A stretch of DNA of 37,615 nucleotides from Bigelowiella natans CCMP2755. Taxonomy: Eukaryota; Cercozoa; Chlorarachniophyceae. The stretch lies in NCBI GenBank assembly GCA_000320545.1, contig ADNK01001821.1, positions 1-37,615 of the forward strand. The letters run 5' to 3'. A program made the position numbers and the translations under genes. This document shows, in pieces, positions 10,999-20,484 of this stretch. Under the pieces are notes generated by a model, which searched no databases, had not been told where the DNA came from, and saw nothing but the letters and a program-made list of their open reading frames with translations. Positions within the stretch are counted from its first letter, which is position 1. Each line of letters starts with the position of its first letter.

Positions 10999-11839
10999 GT
11001 GTGTGTGTGTAATGCAATCACCTACGAACGCATAAATACATGTATCCTTCCTAATACATGTACGTGTATCCCCACGGAAACTATGAATTGTGTCTCAAAT
11101 AGCGTTACAGCTTGGGTAGTCTCGGGGAAGTGGAACAAGCACGTGTCTTATTCATTGAACGATTTAAGGTAATGAAGAATCTTCTGGTTGCAAGCTTGAC
11201 TGTATAATGAAGAATCTTCTTGTTGTAAGCTTGACTGTATAATAACATTTTGTCAGTGGTATCCACTTGCTTTAGTAGCTTCAAATATCTGTGGGACAAC
11301 AAATAGGATGTACCAATTCTTCGGTACTTCGTTAATTTTTATTGAACTTATTGCGAAGTGAGTATCCATATATTTCCAGATGAACCTTTGTTTCTTCTAA
11401 GTGCATTTCAAGTTGCAACCGAGTGTCTCCAGGGGTTCTTCGACGTCATACCGTAATGTTTTCATTCTGATCGACCCTAAAGCAAATTGATAATTTGCAA
11501 TTGCTATATACTCTCAGATTCGCTAGCACACCAGTCGTTTATCGCAATATTATCCGGTTCCTAAGTTTCTTGTTTTAGACCTACACATGTGTGAACTAAA
11601 CATTTCCTTGCAGGTTTTTCGCCAACACACATCATTCAAGCTCCTCTCTAATAACAGATGACAGGGAAATGAACTTTCAACATGATACTTTACACAATGA
11701 CATATTTAAACAATTCGAACCTCATGATGGAGATAAAGAATCTTCTCCGATATCACCTAATTCATGGGGAACAAGGCAAAAATACGATCCTGTTGAGGAT
11801 AGGCCTCATATTAGCGAAGATTCTATAGGTACTGGCTAG
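9982..11839 (+). CDS. seven-transmembrane GPCR, cAMP-receptor-like family, 360 aa
   Basis: Exons: 9982-10093, 10146-10208, 10266-10341, 10402-10459, 10517-10597, 10651-10708, 10765-10936, 11111-11168, 11257-11323, 11380-11452, 11518-11556, 11614-11839 (1083 nt, phases consistent). TM1 is IIAITTSSVSVLSSIFMMTC. Then come ELRTSVFSYILWLAINDLGF (loop 1 and TM2), TM3 after the IQC cysteine (VFLWTFAIAF), KMRDGTMFRYH (loop 2), TM4 IFPIIWALLPLA, the GAWCWI cysteine motif in loop 2, TM5 (LLMTWIVLIYC), TM6 (WYPLALVASNI) and TM7 (QVATECLQGFFDVIP). The Arg-Thr loop, the TM3/loop-2 cysteine pair and CWI are typical of Dictyostelium cAR-like receptors. The tail is Ser/Asp-rich and suited to phosphorylation. 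Ligand and G protein cannot be told from sequence. It should sit in the plasma membrane. Confidence 0.88.
10953..11010. repeat. (TC)n-(GT)n in GPCR intron
   Basis: A TC run (10953-10996) and a short GT run fill much of the 174-nt intron between the TM5 exon and the next exon of the receptor gene. Confidence 0.95.
11171..11240. repeat. 35-bp tandem duplication in GPCR intron
   Basis: A 35-bp unit (11171-11205) is repeated directly at 11206-11240 with two mismatches, within the 88-nt intron before the TM6 exon. Without the duplication the intron would be about 53 nt, the usual size here. Confidence 0.95.
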
Positions 11840-12592
11840 CTAGTTCGATTCATCGTGAAAAGTAAATAAATTTCACGACGGAAAAAAATGATTTGTGACT
11901 CGATGTCAAACTATGCTGGGAAGCTCGTTCGCATGTATTAGCTTGCATGTTGCCATCGATGCGCTTGCGCCAGGCCTCACTTACACATGGCTTGATTGGA
12001 CATAGACGCCTAGACACATGTGGCGTAGGCTGTAGTCTGGTGTCTACTAAAAGCCTAGCTGGGTGTACAGAACATCCGGGGCCATAGCATGGGTACGTAA
12101 TCTGCATGCATACTATCTACTATACAGGTTTACTACGCCACAAGCGTGCTCGTGTATGTAAGAGACCCGTATATTTCCCCTAAAGGGATTTATACTTGGT
12201 CTCTTATTTGTATGTATGTAAAAGATAGACTAATGACAAAATGTTGTCATTTCATTACATCCGATCCGTCTTCTAAGAGATAGATATACACGCCATGGAT
12301 GATGCGCCACGGCTCGCAGAAAATGTGCGTGGACACGGCTGGCCTGTAGTGCGCTACGACACGTATATTATCGTATGCTTGATGGCACGTAAGCAGGCGC
12401 CATGGTTGTACAGTACGTGGTGGAGATGTGTATTATAATTATGTATCATAAAGATTGTAGATTCATAATAAAAGCGGGTTGTGATTCACCAAGCGGGGCC
12501 TTTCTTATTATGAGAGGCTGTTGAACATTCGTGACGGATCGATCACAATTAGTATAAGTTTAAGCAGTGGTCTTTGTTTAAGCAGTGGTCTT
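11840..12592. other. convergent intergenic block with alternating R-Y words and repeat motif
   Basis: This lies between the 3' ends of the GPCR (+) and prefoldin (-) genes. It is rich in CATG, GCATGCAT and CTAG words and carries one copy of the ATTACATCC-containing motif (near 12229-12275). No gene can be supported. Confidence 0.6.
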
Positions 12593-12593
12593 T
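12558..12593. repeat. 18-bp perfect tandem duplication at a stop codon
   Basis: GTTTAAGCAGTGGTCTTT occurs at 12558-12575 and again at 12576-12593. The second copy touches the last base of the prefoldin stop codon, so the repeat forms the start of its 3' UTR. Confidence 0.95.
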
Positions 12594-13304
12594 TATTGTC
12601 CACCGGCTTGCTGAGTTTTTAATTTTGCATTCACTGCATCTTGTTGAGCCTTCATCATCACCTTCTGCATTCCTTGTATCTGATTGATAAACGTATGTCG
12701 TGTGTGTGCATATGTGTATAAGTTCAACAAATCAGCAAATAATACCTTCGTGCGTATTTCTATTTGATCCTTTCCATAATCCATGGTTTGCGCCTCAATT
12801 TGTTTACTTTCAAATCCATTATACATTACATTTAGGCTGGAACAACATTGATTTGGTCAATATTCATTACATTTGTTTCTTCATAAAGCTGATACGATTA
12901 TGGACATCTCGCTTTGCAACATCCAATTCCTGCAGTACTAATACGGGCCCCATAAGCTTGTACACTTTATCGTCTTCGGAGAGCATCTCCAGCTCCTGCG
13001 AAACACAATCAGTTCAGGTATCCAAATTCGAAGCTTTTTATACTTTTTTCATCGAATAAAGAAAACCTTGATGACTCCCTCGTTTTCTGCCAACTGTGTC
13101 ATGTATGCATTGCGCGGTTCTGCTAGCTTCTGGATCTTTTGGTTGACTGTTTGCAGTTTTTTGACCTCTTCCTGCAGAATTTTCTGCATTTTGAGCGCTG
13201 AGATACGTATGAGGATGTGTAAGGATTTAAGTGTACCTAGCTCCCATTTAGGAATAGGGTGTCAAACTGAAGTAAATATTCGTTTTACCTTCATTTCTGT
13301 CCAT
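12593..13304 (-). CDS. PFDN6: prefoldin subunit 6 (beta class), 139 aa
   Basis: Exons (minus): 13304-13289, 13197-13067, 12995-12871, 12806-12746, 12679-12593 (420 nt, phases consistent). Prefoldin is the cytosolic hexamer that passes unfolded actin and tubulin to the chaperonin CCT. The product has the family layout: an N-terminal coiled coil (ILQEEVKKLQTVNQKIQKL), the linker ending ENEGVIKELEML, the conserved DDKVYKLMGPVLVLQELD hairpin region, and a C-terminal coiled coil finishing QQAGGQ. KVYKLMGPVLV is characteristic of subunit 6. Length is slightly above the usual 105-130 aa. The first exon is only 16 nt; the start is the only in-frame ATG that joins it. Confidence 0.92.
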
Positions 13305-14101
13305 GTTTAAGCAATTCCCTGAAACAAATGAAATAAACTTATTCCCAAGGGAACAAATGCGCAACGGGTTTTTCGACAGTCGTGGCTCCAAGTGCCTTCT
13401 CTATCTTCTCCCAAGAAAAAATAGGATTTGGATTCACGATTATTTATATCGATTAAAGTAGCGGGGTGGGGGAGGGGGAAGGCGGAAGACGAGAGGCGAA
13501 CGGGGAAGAGGTCGCACCTGCACAAGGACTGTTTTTGCTTTGCGAGAAATTTTTGCAAATCGATTCAACTTTGATCCGGGAAACCAACAAAATCGCATCC
13601 ATTTCAAATACGCGACTTGGCAATGTGTGTCAGTTTGGGTTATTGCCAATCTCCCCGTCGTCCGTGTTATAAAATCAAAATTCATGCGATTTATTTCTGA
13701 ACGTAACAAGCTCACCACACTTGATGATGAAGTCAATTTATTATTACGATTTCCATGAAATTTCTGTGATTTCAGGATTTCCAGGCATTTCCATTATTTG
13801 CTGCCATTGTTTCCCAGAATTATTAATTATTTCCTGTGATTATTTCCAGCCGGGATAATTTCCAAGAGTTATTATTATTAAATCTATCAGTTAATTGTGA
13901 TGATTCCTTTGATTATTTTGTTGATTAATTTGTTTTTAATTATACATAGGTCTATAGGAAAATACACCTATTTATTTTTCTCTTACATGTACTGAACCAA
14001 AAATCCACACAATCCAACTCATTCACACCCCCCCCCCTTGCTCCAGCTGGATTGAACGTCCAAATACGCAGTAGTGGCCAAGAAATTCCAGCATTGCTTA
14101 T
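13305..14101. other. divergent intergenic region with ATTTCC-rich AT block
   Basis: This lies between the starts of prefoldin (-) and the helicase (+). From about 13749 to 13870 the words ATTTCC and TTTCCAG recur many times in degenerate form, followed by ATT-rich DNA; a C run lies at about 14028-14037. No gene can be supported. Confidence 0.6.
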
Positions 14102-15637
14102 ATGGTGCAAGGATCTCGTAGAATTGCATCCCACCTCACTTGCGCTGTTATTGCAATGCTTGGCTTTTCCAGTAGGGTACTTTCTTCGGTGGTTGGAGCA
14201 CAAAGACCACGATTCTTGAAATTGAAAGGATTGACGACACGGGCGAGAACCAATGTTATGCGGGGATTTAGTAAGAATGATCAACTACAGGGGACGAGGA
14301 ATCGATACATTTCGATACTAAATAGGCAGAGCTCCTCCGAGATGACCGGCATGGAAGATGAAATCAGGAAATCCACATGGCAAGATCTTGGTGTGGAATG
14401 CAAGCATTTAGTAGAAGCTCTCGAAACACGCTTGGACATTACTTTTCCAAATTCCCTACAAACTAAATCGACTAAGTGCATTCTTCATGGGAATGATGTT
14501 ATTCTCTCCTCATACACTGGCTCGGGTAAAACTTTGGCAGGGCTACTGCCCTTGCTGGAACGGCTCCTCAAAACACAGGACGACGACACCACTAATGATA
14601 GATCTTTAGGGCCTTGCCGACCAATTTTGCTTGTTGTCACACCGACGCGTGAATTGAGTCTACAGATACTGCGTGTATTGGAAGATCTACTCAGTTTCTC
14701 TACCCAACTGGTGTCAGTCACAGAGGATGAGTTCATGCAATCTAACAGCAAGAACAACTTGGATCTTCTCCATGCTCGGAAACAGCCTAATATAGTCGTT
14801 TCTACCCCAAAGGAACTGCTCCTAATGCTGAATCAGGATGCTGTATCGCTCGATCGATTACAGTATCTAATGATTGATGAGGTAGATCTTGTAGTCGACA
14901 CCGATAAGGCGCGATTGAATCGCCTTATTGAACAGTTTCCTTCGCATTCGGTGCAGAAAGTACTTGCTTCTGCCTCTGCATTGGCCCATCCAGAGATGAA
15001 GAGACTCGTCCCAAGGCTACTTGCAAAAGAACACATGATTATTACTTCTCCAGACACTCCACTTGGTGAAGGTTCCGATGGCATGTCTCTACCCCCAACA
15101 TTAAAGCATACCAAACTGGAGATCAGAGATGAAAAAAAGGGCAACGATTGGGCAACATCAGTAAAAAATCCCGACTCAGCATTCTTGCTGAAGTTTCAAG
15201 CTCTGTTGAAGATTCTTCGTGCCCGCCCCGAGGGAGAAAGTACACTAGTGTTTGTCAACAAAAAATCATCTGCTACACGCCAACTTCTAGAGGAATTGAG
15301 GCGTTCAGGAGTAGAGGCAGAACTCTTAAGTGGTACTCGTCGTATTCAACGGCGCAATATTGTGACATGGCAGTTAATGGAAGGAGAAGGAAAGGTAGTC
15401 GTAGCAACCGATGAAGTAGCAGCACGTGGTCTCGACTACGAATCAGTAACGATGGTTATTAATTTTGACTTACCCTACAGTCGCAAAAACTATTTGCATA
15501 GAGCGGGACGTGCTGGTAGAGCTGGTCGTACTGGTATGGTCATATCAATGGTATCAAATGCCAAAGAATTAAAATATTTGGATGAAAAACTTGTTGGGAG
15601 TTTTGGAGCTCAGGCTCTTGACGAAGTAGAAATGTAG
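14102..15637 (+). CDS. DEAD-box-family RNA helicase with DEVD motif II, 511 aa
   Basis: A single uninterrupted exon. Motifs in order: Q-motif glutamine about residue 120, motif I YTGSGKT (138-144), Ia PTREL (181-185), II DEVD (259-262), III SAS (290-292), IV TLVFVNKK (381-388), V ARGLDYESV (441-449), VI HRAGRAGRAGRTG (466-478). It should be an ATP-dependent RNA remodelling enzyme. Motif II has DEVD instead of DEAD; the catalytic Asp-Glu pair is kept. Motif III is SAS rather than SAT. Residues 1-60 are basic with a hydrophobic stretch (HLTCAVIAMLGFSS), suggesting import into mitochondrion or plastid, but this is inferred. Absence of introns is odd in this window and could reflect a retro-copy. 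An AATAAA lies 71 nt after the stop. Confidence 0.93.
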   Translation: MVQGSRRIASHLTCAVIAMLGFSSRVLSSVVGAQRPRFLKLKGLTTRARTNVMRGFSKNDQLQGTRNRYISILNRQSSSEMTGMEDEIRKSTWQDLGVECKHLVEALETRLDITFPNSLQTKSTKCILHGNDVILSSYTGSGKTLAGLLPLLERLLKTQDDDTTNDRSLGPCRPILLVVTPTRELSLQILRVLEDLLSFSTQLVSVTEDEFMQSNSKNNLDLLHARKQPNIVVSTPKELLLMLNQDAVSLDRLQYLMIDEVDLVVDTDKARLNRLIEQFPSHSVQKVLASASALAHPEMKRLVPRLLAKEHMIITSPDTPLGEGSDGMSLPPTLKHTKLEIRDEKKGNDWATSVKNPDSAFLLKFQALLKILRARPEGESTLVFVNKKSSATRQLLEELRRSGVEAELLSGTRRIQRRNIVTWQLMEGEGKVVVATDEVAARGLDYESVTMVINFDLPYSRKNYLHRAGRAGRAGRTGMVISMVSNAKELKYLDEKLVGSFGAQALDEVEM

Positions 15638-15707
15638 ATAATATAAGGCATGTATTAGAAAGACAAATGAAATGTAGATAGTTTGGCATTCAAAGCAGTG
15701 CAATTGA

Positions 15708-15713
15708 AATAAA
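15708..15713 (+). terminator. AATAAA polyadenylation-like signal after helicase
   Basis: The hexamer AATAAA lies 71 nt beyond the helicase stop codon. Use as a cleavage signal is inferred. Confidence 0.5.
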
Positions 15714-15822
15714 GTGCCCTCATTTGCATGAAACAGATAGATATCAACATGAAATGGGTTACATCGTCTTCGTTTAATGTACACGACAGCATATCCATGA
15801 GACACAAGCGCATGTTGCAATA

Positions 15823-15860
15823 TATAAGGTGTATGCAGCACTATAAGGTGTATGCAGCAC
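15823..15860. repeat. 19-bp tandem duplication downstream of helicase
   Basis: TATAAGGTGTATGCAGCAC is present twice head to tail (15823-15841 and 15842-15860). Confidence 0.95.
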
Positions 15861-16401
15861 TATTATTACATATTGCAAACACAATGTACACTCGCAGAGC
15901 ACATTTGGGCTACTAGGCTAGCATGTCTATGTTGACGTGTGCCTCTGCTAGTTTAGTTCCCATGCGTGCGTATTCGTAAAGTACGCATCGTGTCTGCTAC
16001 AGGTGCACGAATAATTGTCGCATCGATGCACCAATGACATGTAGCATGCTATATATAATGCACACAAATGAGCGAAATTGTTTCGCATCATCATAATTAT
16101 GCATGATTTAGCATGGCATTACATATAGTGTGCAAATAGTATCGGTCGACATCGCGCACCCATAAATATACACGGACTCACAGGTACTTCTTATTCTCAT
16201 TCTTTGCGAGTATCGCAACCGGCTAGTTCTGGAAGTTGCGGACGAATTGTGAGTGTAAGTGAGTGAGCACAGCATTTTTCCACACAGATCGGAGACAACA
16301 ACGCTGAAGGGCCCATGTCTCGATGTACGGTTGTACAATTATTTGATTCATCGCAGCATGTACAATAGTTCGCGGTGTCGTGAAGCTTTGAGTTGTATTA
16401 T

Positions 16402-18256
16402 TCACATTTTGCTACGGGGGTTCCTTGTTTTGTTCCTGCGAAATCGCTGAGGACGGAAGCCGAGACCGCGACTCGCAATTTCGAGCATAACCTCATTGGC
16501 TCCTCCGTAGATCCGGGGAACTCGAGAGTCTACAAAATGACGAGCGACTGGACTATTCTTGAGATAGCCATAGCCGCCAAAGAGCTGCAAACACTGGTTT
16601 GCTGTCTTGTGCGCGAGATCGGTAGCTAGATATTTGGCTATCGACGCGCTTTCAGCCGACAGTTTACCCCGAGCCTGCTCCACAATGCACCTATCCACGA
16701 AGCTAGTGCAAGAATCGATCTCCACACGTAGTCGCGCAAGTGTCGTCTGAACGGATTGGAGACCTCCGATGCTACCGCCGAAAGCGCGCCGCCCTTGTAC
16801 GTAGTTTACAGTAAGTGCGAGCACCCGCCGAGCGGATGCAGCGCTTCCAATTGCAATGGACAATCGTTCCTTGGATAGGTTCGTCATAAGTAGCCTAACA
16901 AATATGAACATGAGGAATGGCAGGGAGTGGTGTTGTTCCAGAAAGCACATGGAGCTGATAGCGTACAATGATTATTACCTAAATCCGTCCCCACGAGACC
17001 CAATCATGTTCTCCTTGGGAACCCACACCCTGTCGAAGGTGAGGAGACAGGTATCGCTTGCATGCTTACCGATCTTGGCCACACGCTTTGCTACTTCAAA
17101 TCCTTTACGGTCTGCCTCGACGACGAATAACGAAATTCCTTTGCTACCCTTGGTCGGATCTGTCACGGCAGCGACAACCACGTAGTCGCATACGGATCCC
17201 GCAGAAATCCACATCTTCCTCCCTGTAATTTCGAATCCATCCTTGCCACCTTCACCTACTGCCTCCACAGCGCGCGTAGAGAGAGCACCTAGGTCACTCC
17301 CAACCTCTGGCTCAGACATGGCAACTGCCAGTACTCGCCCGTTCTGTGCAATGTCCGGTAGCCATCTTCGTCTCTGCTCGGGAGTTGTTAGGTATAGGAA
17401 ATAAGGTAGGACCATGTCGTTCCCTAGATTAGCAAAAAAACCGCCGACGTCCAGGGCTTCCAGCTCCTCGCACACAACAGCATTGTATCGAAAATCGGAT
17501 AGACCTGGTTGCAATTTTGGTAACGGCATAAATAAATAATCAGCACATAGGTAAAGAACAGGACAAAGATTGAACGTTTCTAGTAATATAGTTCTGCACG
17601 AGATTGCTTACGTAGGGAAACTAAACGAAACAGAGCCAAATAACTTTGGCATCGTGTTATTTTTACCATTTTCAAGGGATTTAGCAAAATTAGAAGCCTC
17701 TACAGTTTAATGAATTGTGACCAAAAATTGCACTACCTTTGCCCCCGTATTCCTTTGGAATCGTCATGCTGTAAATTCCTTCATCAGTGGCTGCCTTGTA
17801 AACTTTCTTTGGTATGCATCCAGCCCGGCAATATGTTTCGTAATCAGGGACAACGTGCTGCTGCAGGAAAGCACGTACTCTCTGTCGGTATTCTTCGTGC
17901 TTCTTCTCGAATGCAATGCGAGGCAACGAAACAACGTTTGACCCGTCTGATCTGATAACAATTTTTCCCAACGATGATTTTCCCCTGTGTTTTCTATCCT
18001 GTGCTTGCTTGTTGATTTTTCCTTCACGCATTGCTGCTGCTGTTTCAACCATTCCGATGAAACAGGAAGGTCGTAAAAATGAAGAGAGGTAGGACTCGTC
18101 GTGGATGTCAAGGAAAGCCGATGTGGCATCGTCGCCTCCATATGCTAGAATGGTCTTATATTGATGAGATCATAATTCAGTTTTCATATTTAATTTGGAG
18201 AAAAAGAAACATACACTCTCTCACAGCACAAGAGCCGCAGAATCACAGAATCACAG

Positions 18257-18309
<53 letters not shown>

Positions 18310-18662
18310 ATTCTCTTCTCTCCTTCACCTAACGAAATATCGTTCTTCCCCACCTCACACGCGCGTGCAGAATACGTGTTGAATTAAAAAATACAACCTG
18401 CTTGCCACCCGGGTGATCTGCGAGGAAGCTTGAGACGTCATACCTGGATGGAGTTAAAGATGACGAAGTCGATGCAATGACAATGACATTCGCTCCCCAA
18501 TTAAATTGTATTACACTCGCCCATTGATTATGATCCAGCAGTCATTGAGCTTGTCGTGTTTAGCCACCTGTTCGATATCAACAGTTACAATTGAAGTTGA
18601 TGGAATGGTGGTAAGTTCGGAAAGTCAGCCACCTCATCTGTGGTAATTAATCTCCCCGACAT
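16402..18662 (-). CDS. cytochrome b5-acyl-CoA dehydrogenase fusion with C-terminal -SKM, 521 aa
   Basis: Exons (minus): 18662-18633, 18567-18515, 18443-18398, 18154-17737, 17504-16979, 16894-16402 (1566 nt, phases consistent). Residues 1-75 are a cytochrome b5 domain: ITTDEVAKHDKLNDCWIII, heme ligand His38 in DHPGG, second ligand His61 in FLDIHD. From about residue 115 it is an acyl-CoA dehydrogenase: the flavin signature AMSEPEVGSD (245-254), KMWISAG, RRAFG and IYGGANEVM near the C-terminus. The MCAD-type catalytic Glu position reads GG; instead Glu367 in SKERL fits the helix-G Glu of LCAD and isovaleryl-CoA enzymes. The final SKM matches a PTS1 peroxisomal signal. Likely role: FAD-dependent alpha,beta-dehydrogenation of an acyl-CoA, with b5 as electron partner (inference). 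Confidence 0.93.
18259..18306. repeat. (TC)n in b5-ACAD intron
   Basis: A TC run inside the 243-nt intron that separates the HPGG exon from the exon joining the b5 and dehydrogenase domains. Three direct copies of AGAATC-type units (about 18238-18259) precede it. Confidence 0.95.
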
Positions 18663-19061
18663 TTTCACAATGGGTGAAACAGTATCAATACAGGATCGGA
18701 AGGCTTGCTCCGCAGGTGTATAGGATATAGGTTCTGGTGCATCTGGAGAGGAGTATGAATCTCTTGTCTTTTTTAGGTAAATTTAGGTTATAATATTATC
18801 AGCATACAGGCGTTTTTCAACTCGAATTAACATATAACAGTAAGTCGCATGCACCTTGCTCACCACCACTGCGTCCACAACGAGCACGGTGTCACCGAGA
18901 AAAAAATGCCAACTTCCAGGACTTCCCGTGATGTCGCTGATGTATAAATGATGGTAAAAATACCAGGAAAACATTTTTGCATGAACTCGGGACATTGTGG
19001 AGAGCCGGCGGATGGATGCTCCAATTGAGGGTAGTCGGTCATGCGAAGCCAAGGCCCCACT
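18663..19061. other. intergenic or exon-like sequence, unresolved
   Basis: Two overlapping minus-strand frames are open here (18783-19052 and 18860-19060) but neither joins cleanly to the 19062-19298 frame. No family is recognised. Confidence 0.3.
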
Positions 19062-19298
19062 TCAACTAACCCATTTGAATATGCTGATAGTGGAGAACCA
19101 GCTGTCCCTGGCTATCACTTGTTCACATAGACAAATACTGCCATCGGTGAGAAGCGAGTCACTCGAGACCGTCGTTGCCCGAAATAGAGAGAACAGCGTG
19201 ATAAGATCTGAATGCAAGCTTCCCCTACTATCAAGATCTGAAAGAGTGCGAAAATATTCAGCCTCGAGGTTTATAAACACCGCTTGATCCTTTTTCAT
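19062..19298 (-). CDS. possible exon of an unrecognised gene, 78 codons
   Basis: The frame starts with MKKDQAVFINLEAEYFRTL and continues with a mixed polar and hydrophobic sequence to a TGA. A GTTAGT donor lies just before the stop, and the region downstream is open in another frame (PWLRMTDYPQLEHPSAG), so it could be the first exon of a spliced or decayed gene. I could not find a consistent model or a family. Confidence 0.25.
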   Translation of the reverse strand: MKKDQAVFINLEAEYFRTLSDLDSRGSLHSDLITLFSLFRATTVSSDSLLTDGSICLCEQVIARDSWFSTISIFKWVS

Positions 19299-20030
19299 TT
19301 CATCTCATTGTGCAACGTAAATCACCAGCGGTAGGCTGTGGTCGTATACGAAGATTCCGCTGATGAATATCACGTAAATACACCATGCGTCGAAGCAAAT
19401 ATATTTTTACGTACCCTACAGGATTACTTCCAAGAATGTATACAGCTAGCTAGATTATTGCAAAATATACTACCGTTTATTGCTAGCTCTGTGGACATTT
19501 TCCCTTGAAGCTAGCTCTACGTGCCTCATATATTCCGTGATCATTTTCGATTCATGCCAGAAAACATCTTGGGTGCCAAGTATACACAGGCCTCAGAATG
19601 TCTGTCTTTCAATAGTAAGAGAATCGTAGCGTCTCCAGTGTTAGTGTGTCTAAGTTTTGCAAACACATTGTACTGAGAACGCCAGCAAGCTTGCGCGCTA
19701 GCTGTCGTGATGAGTGCAGCGCAATGTGTGGTCGTACGTGTAGCGCATGTAGCTCAGAACCGTGCATCTTGTGTTTAACATTGATCCATTCATACATAAG
19801 CATACAACATGTAACTCCGAATTGATAATTTATGTGTGATCTAGTTAGGTGATGTATGTGCGCGGCGCACCATCCATGTAGTACACTAGAACACAGAGCT
19901 ATGACTAGAATTATATAGACTATAGACACGTAATTTGTTTTTTTGCTTGCTTGTTTGAACGTAATTGCTGCTACACTGTCGTCGTATATCTAGATATACA
20001 TGCAAGGCTGATACATTTTGACATTATGTG

Positions 20031-20032
<2 letters not shown>

Positions 20033-20070
<38 letters not shown>
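20033..20070. repeat. (AT)n microsatellite
   Basis: A perfect AT dinucleotide run. Confidence 0.95.
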
Positions 20071-20072
<2 letters not shown>

Positions 20073-20120
20073 ATATGTATATACATGCACACACATGTAT
20101 ATATGTATATATATAGCTAC

Positions 20121-20172
20121 ATTAGGGTGACCATTGAAAAAATTAATTTATTCATTACATCCTTCTCATATG
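20121..20172 (+). repeat. dispersed motif, copy A
   Basis: This reads ATTAGGGTGACC, an AT-rich middle, then ATTCATTACATCC and a pyrimidine-rich end with CATATG. Related copies lie near 12229-12275, 30060-30116 and 30444-30493. Confidence 0.6.
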
Positions 20173-20484
20173 TAATATAGGTGAGATAAATACTGAATGG
20201 CATTTGCAGAGTAAGCGGCAGCACATTTTTGTACATTATTGGGATCGGTGCTTGATATACATGAACAATCACCGGACGTGTACATTGTGTGTTGTTACGT
20301 GAAAAATCTATCAACACCTCGTACTCGTGCAGTACTATTATACTTCCATCTATTGACACGTTCCATGATTTAACGACATCTATGGTGATATTTTGATCCT
20401 TACTTGATAATCTCTAGTATATCACGTTATTTTTAGATTAACTACGATCATTAATGATTCAAACCGATGCCTGGGTACACCAGA

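Larger units (their letters stand above)
15638..16401. other. convergent intergenic block with alternating R-Y words
   Basis: This separates the 3' ends of the helicase (+) and the b5-ACAD gene (-). It has GCTAGCATG, GCGTGCG and GCATGC words around 15900-16080. No gene can be supported. Confidence 0.6.
19299..20484. other. intergenic block with R-Y words, (AT)n and repeat motif
   Basis: Downstream of the RRM gene. GCTAGC, GCATGT and CGTACG-type words fill 19440-19900. A perfect (AT)n tract lies at 20033-20070 and one copy of the ATTACATCC-containing motif at about 20121-20172. No gene can be supported. Confidence 0.6.

Noticed and set aside
17764-18141. A 125-codon minus frame starting MEATMPHRLSL as the N-terminus of the dehydrogenase
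   Set aside because: The same DNA in another phase continues the cytochrome b5 domain (AYGGDDATSAF) and joins in frame to the dehydrogenase.
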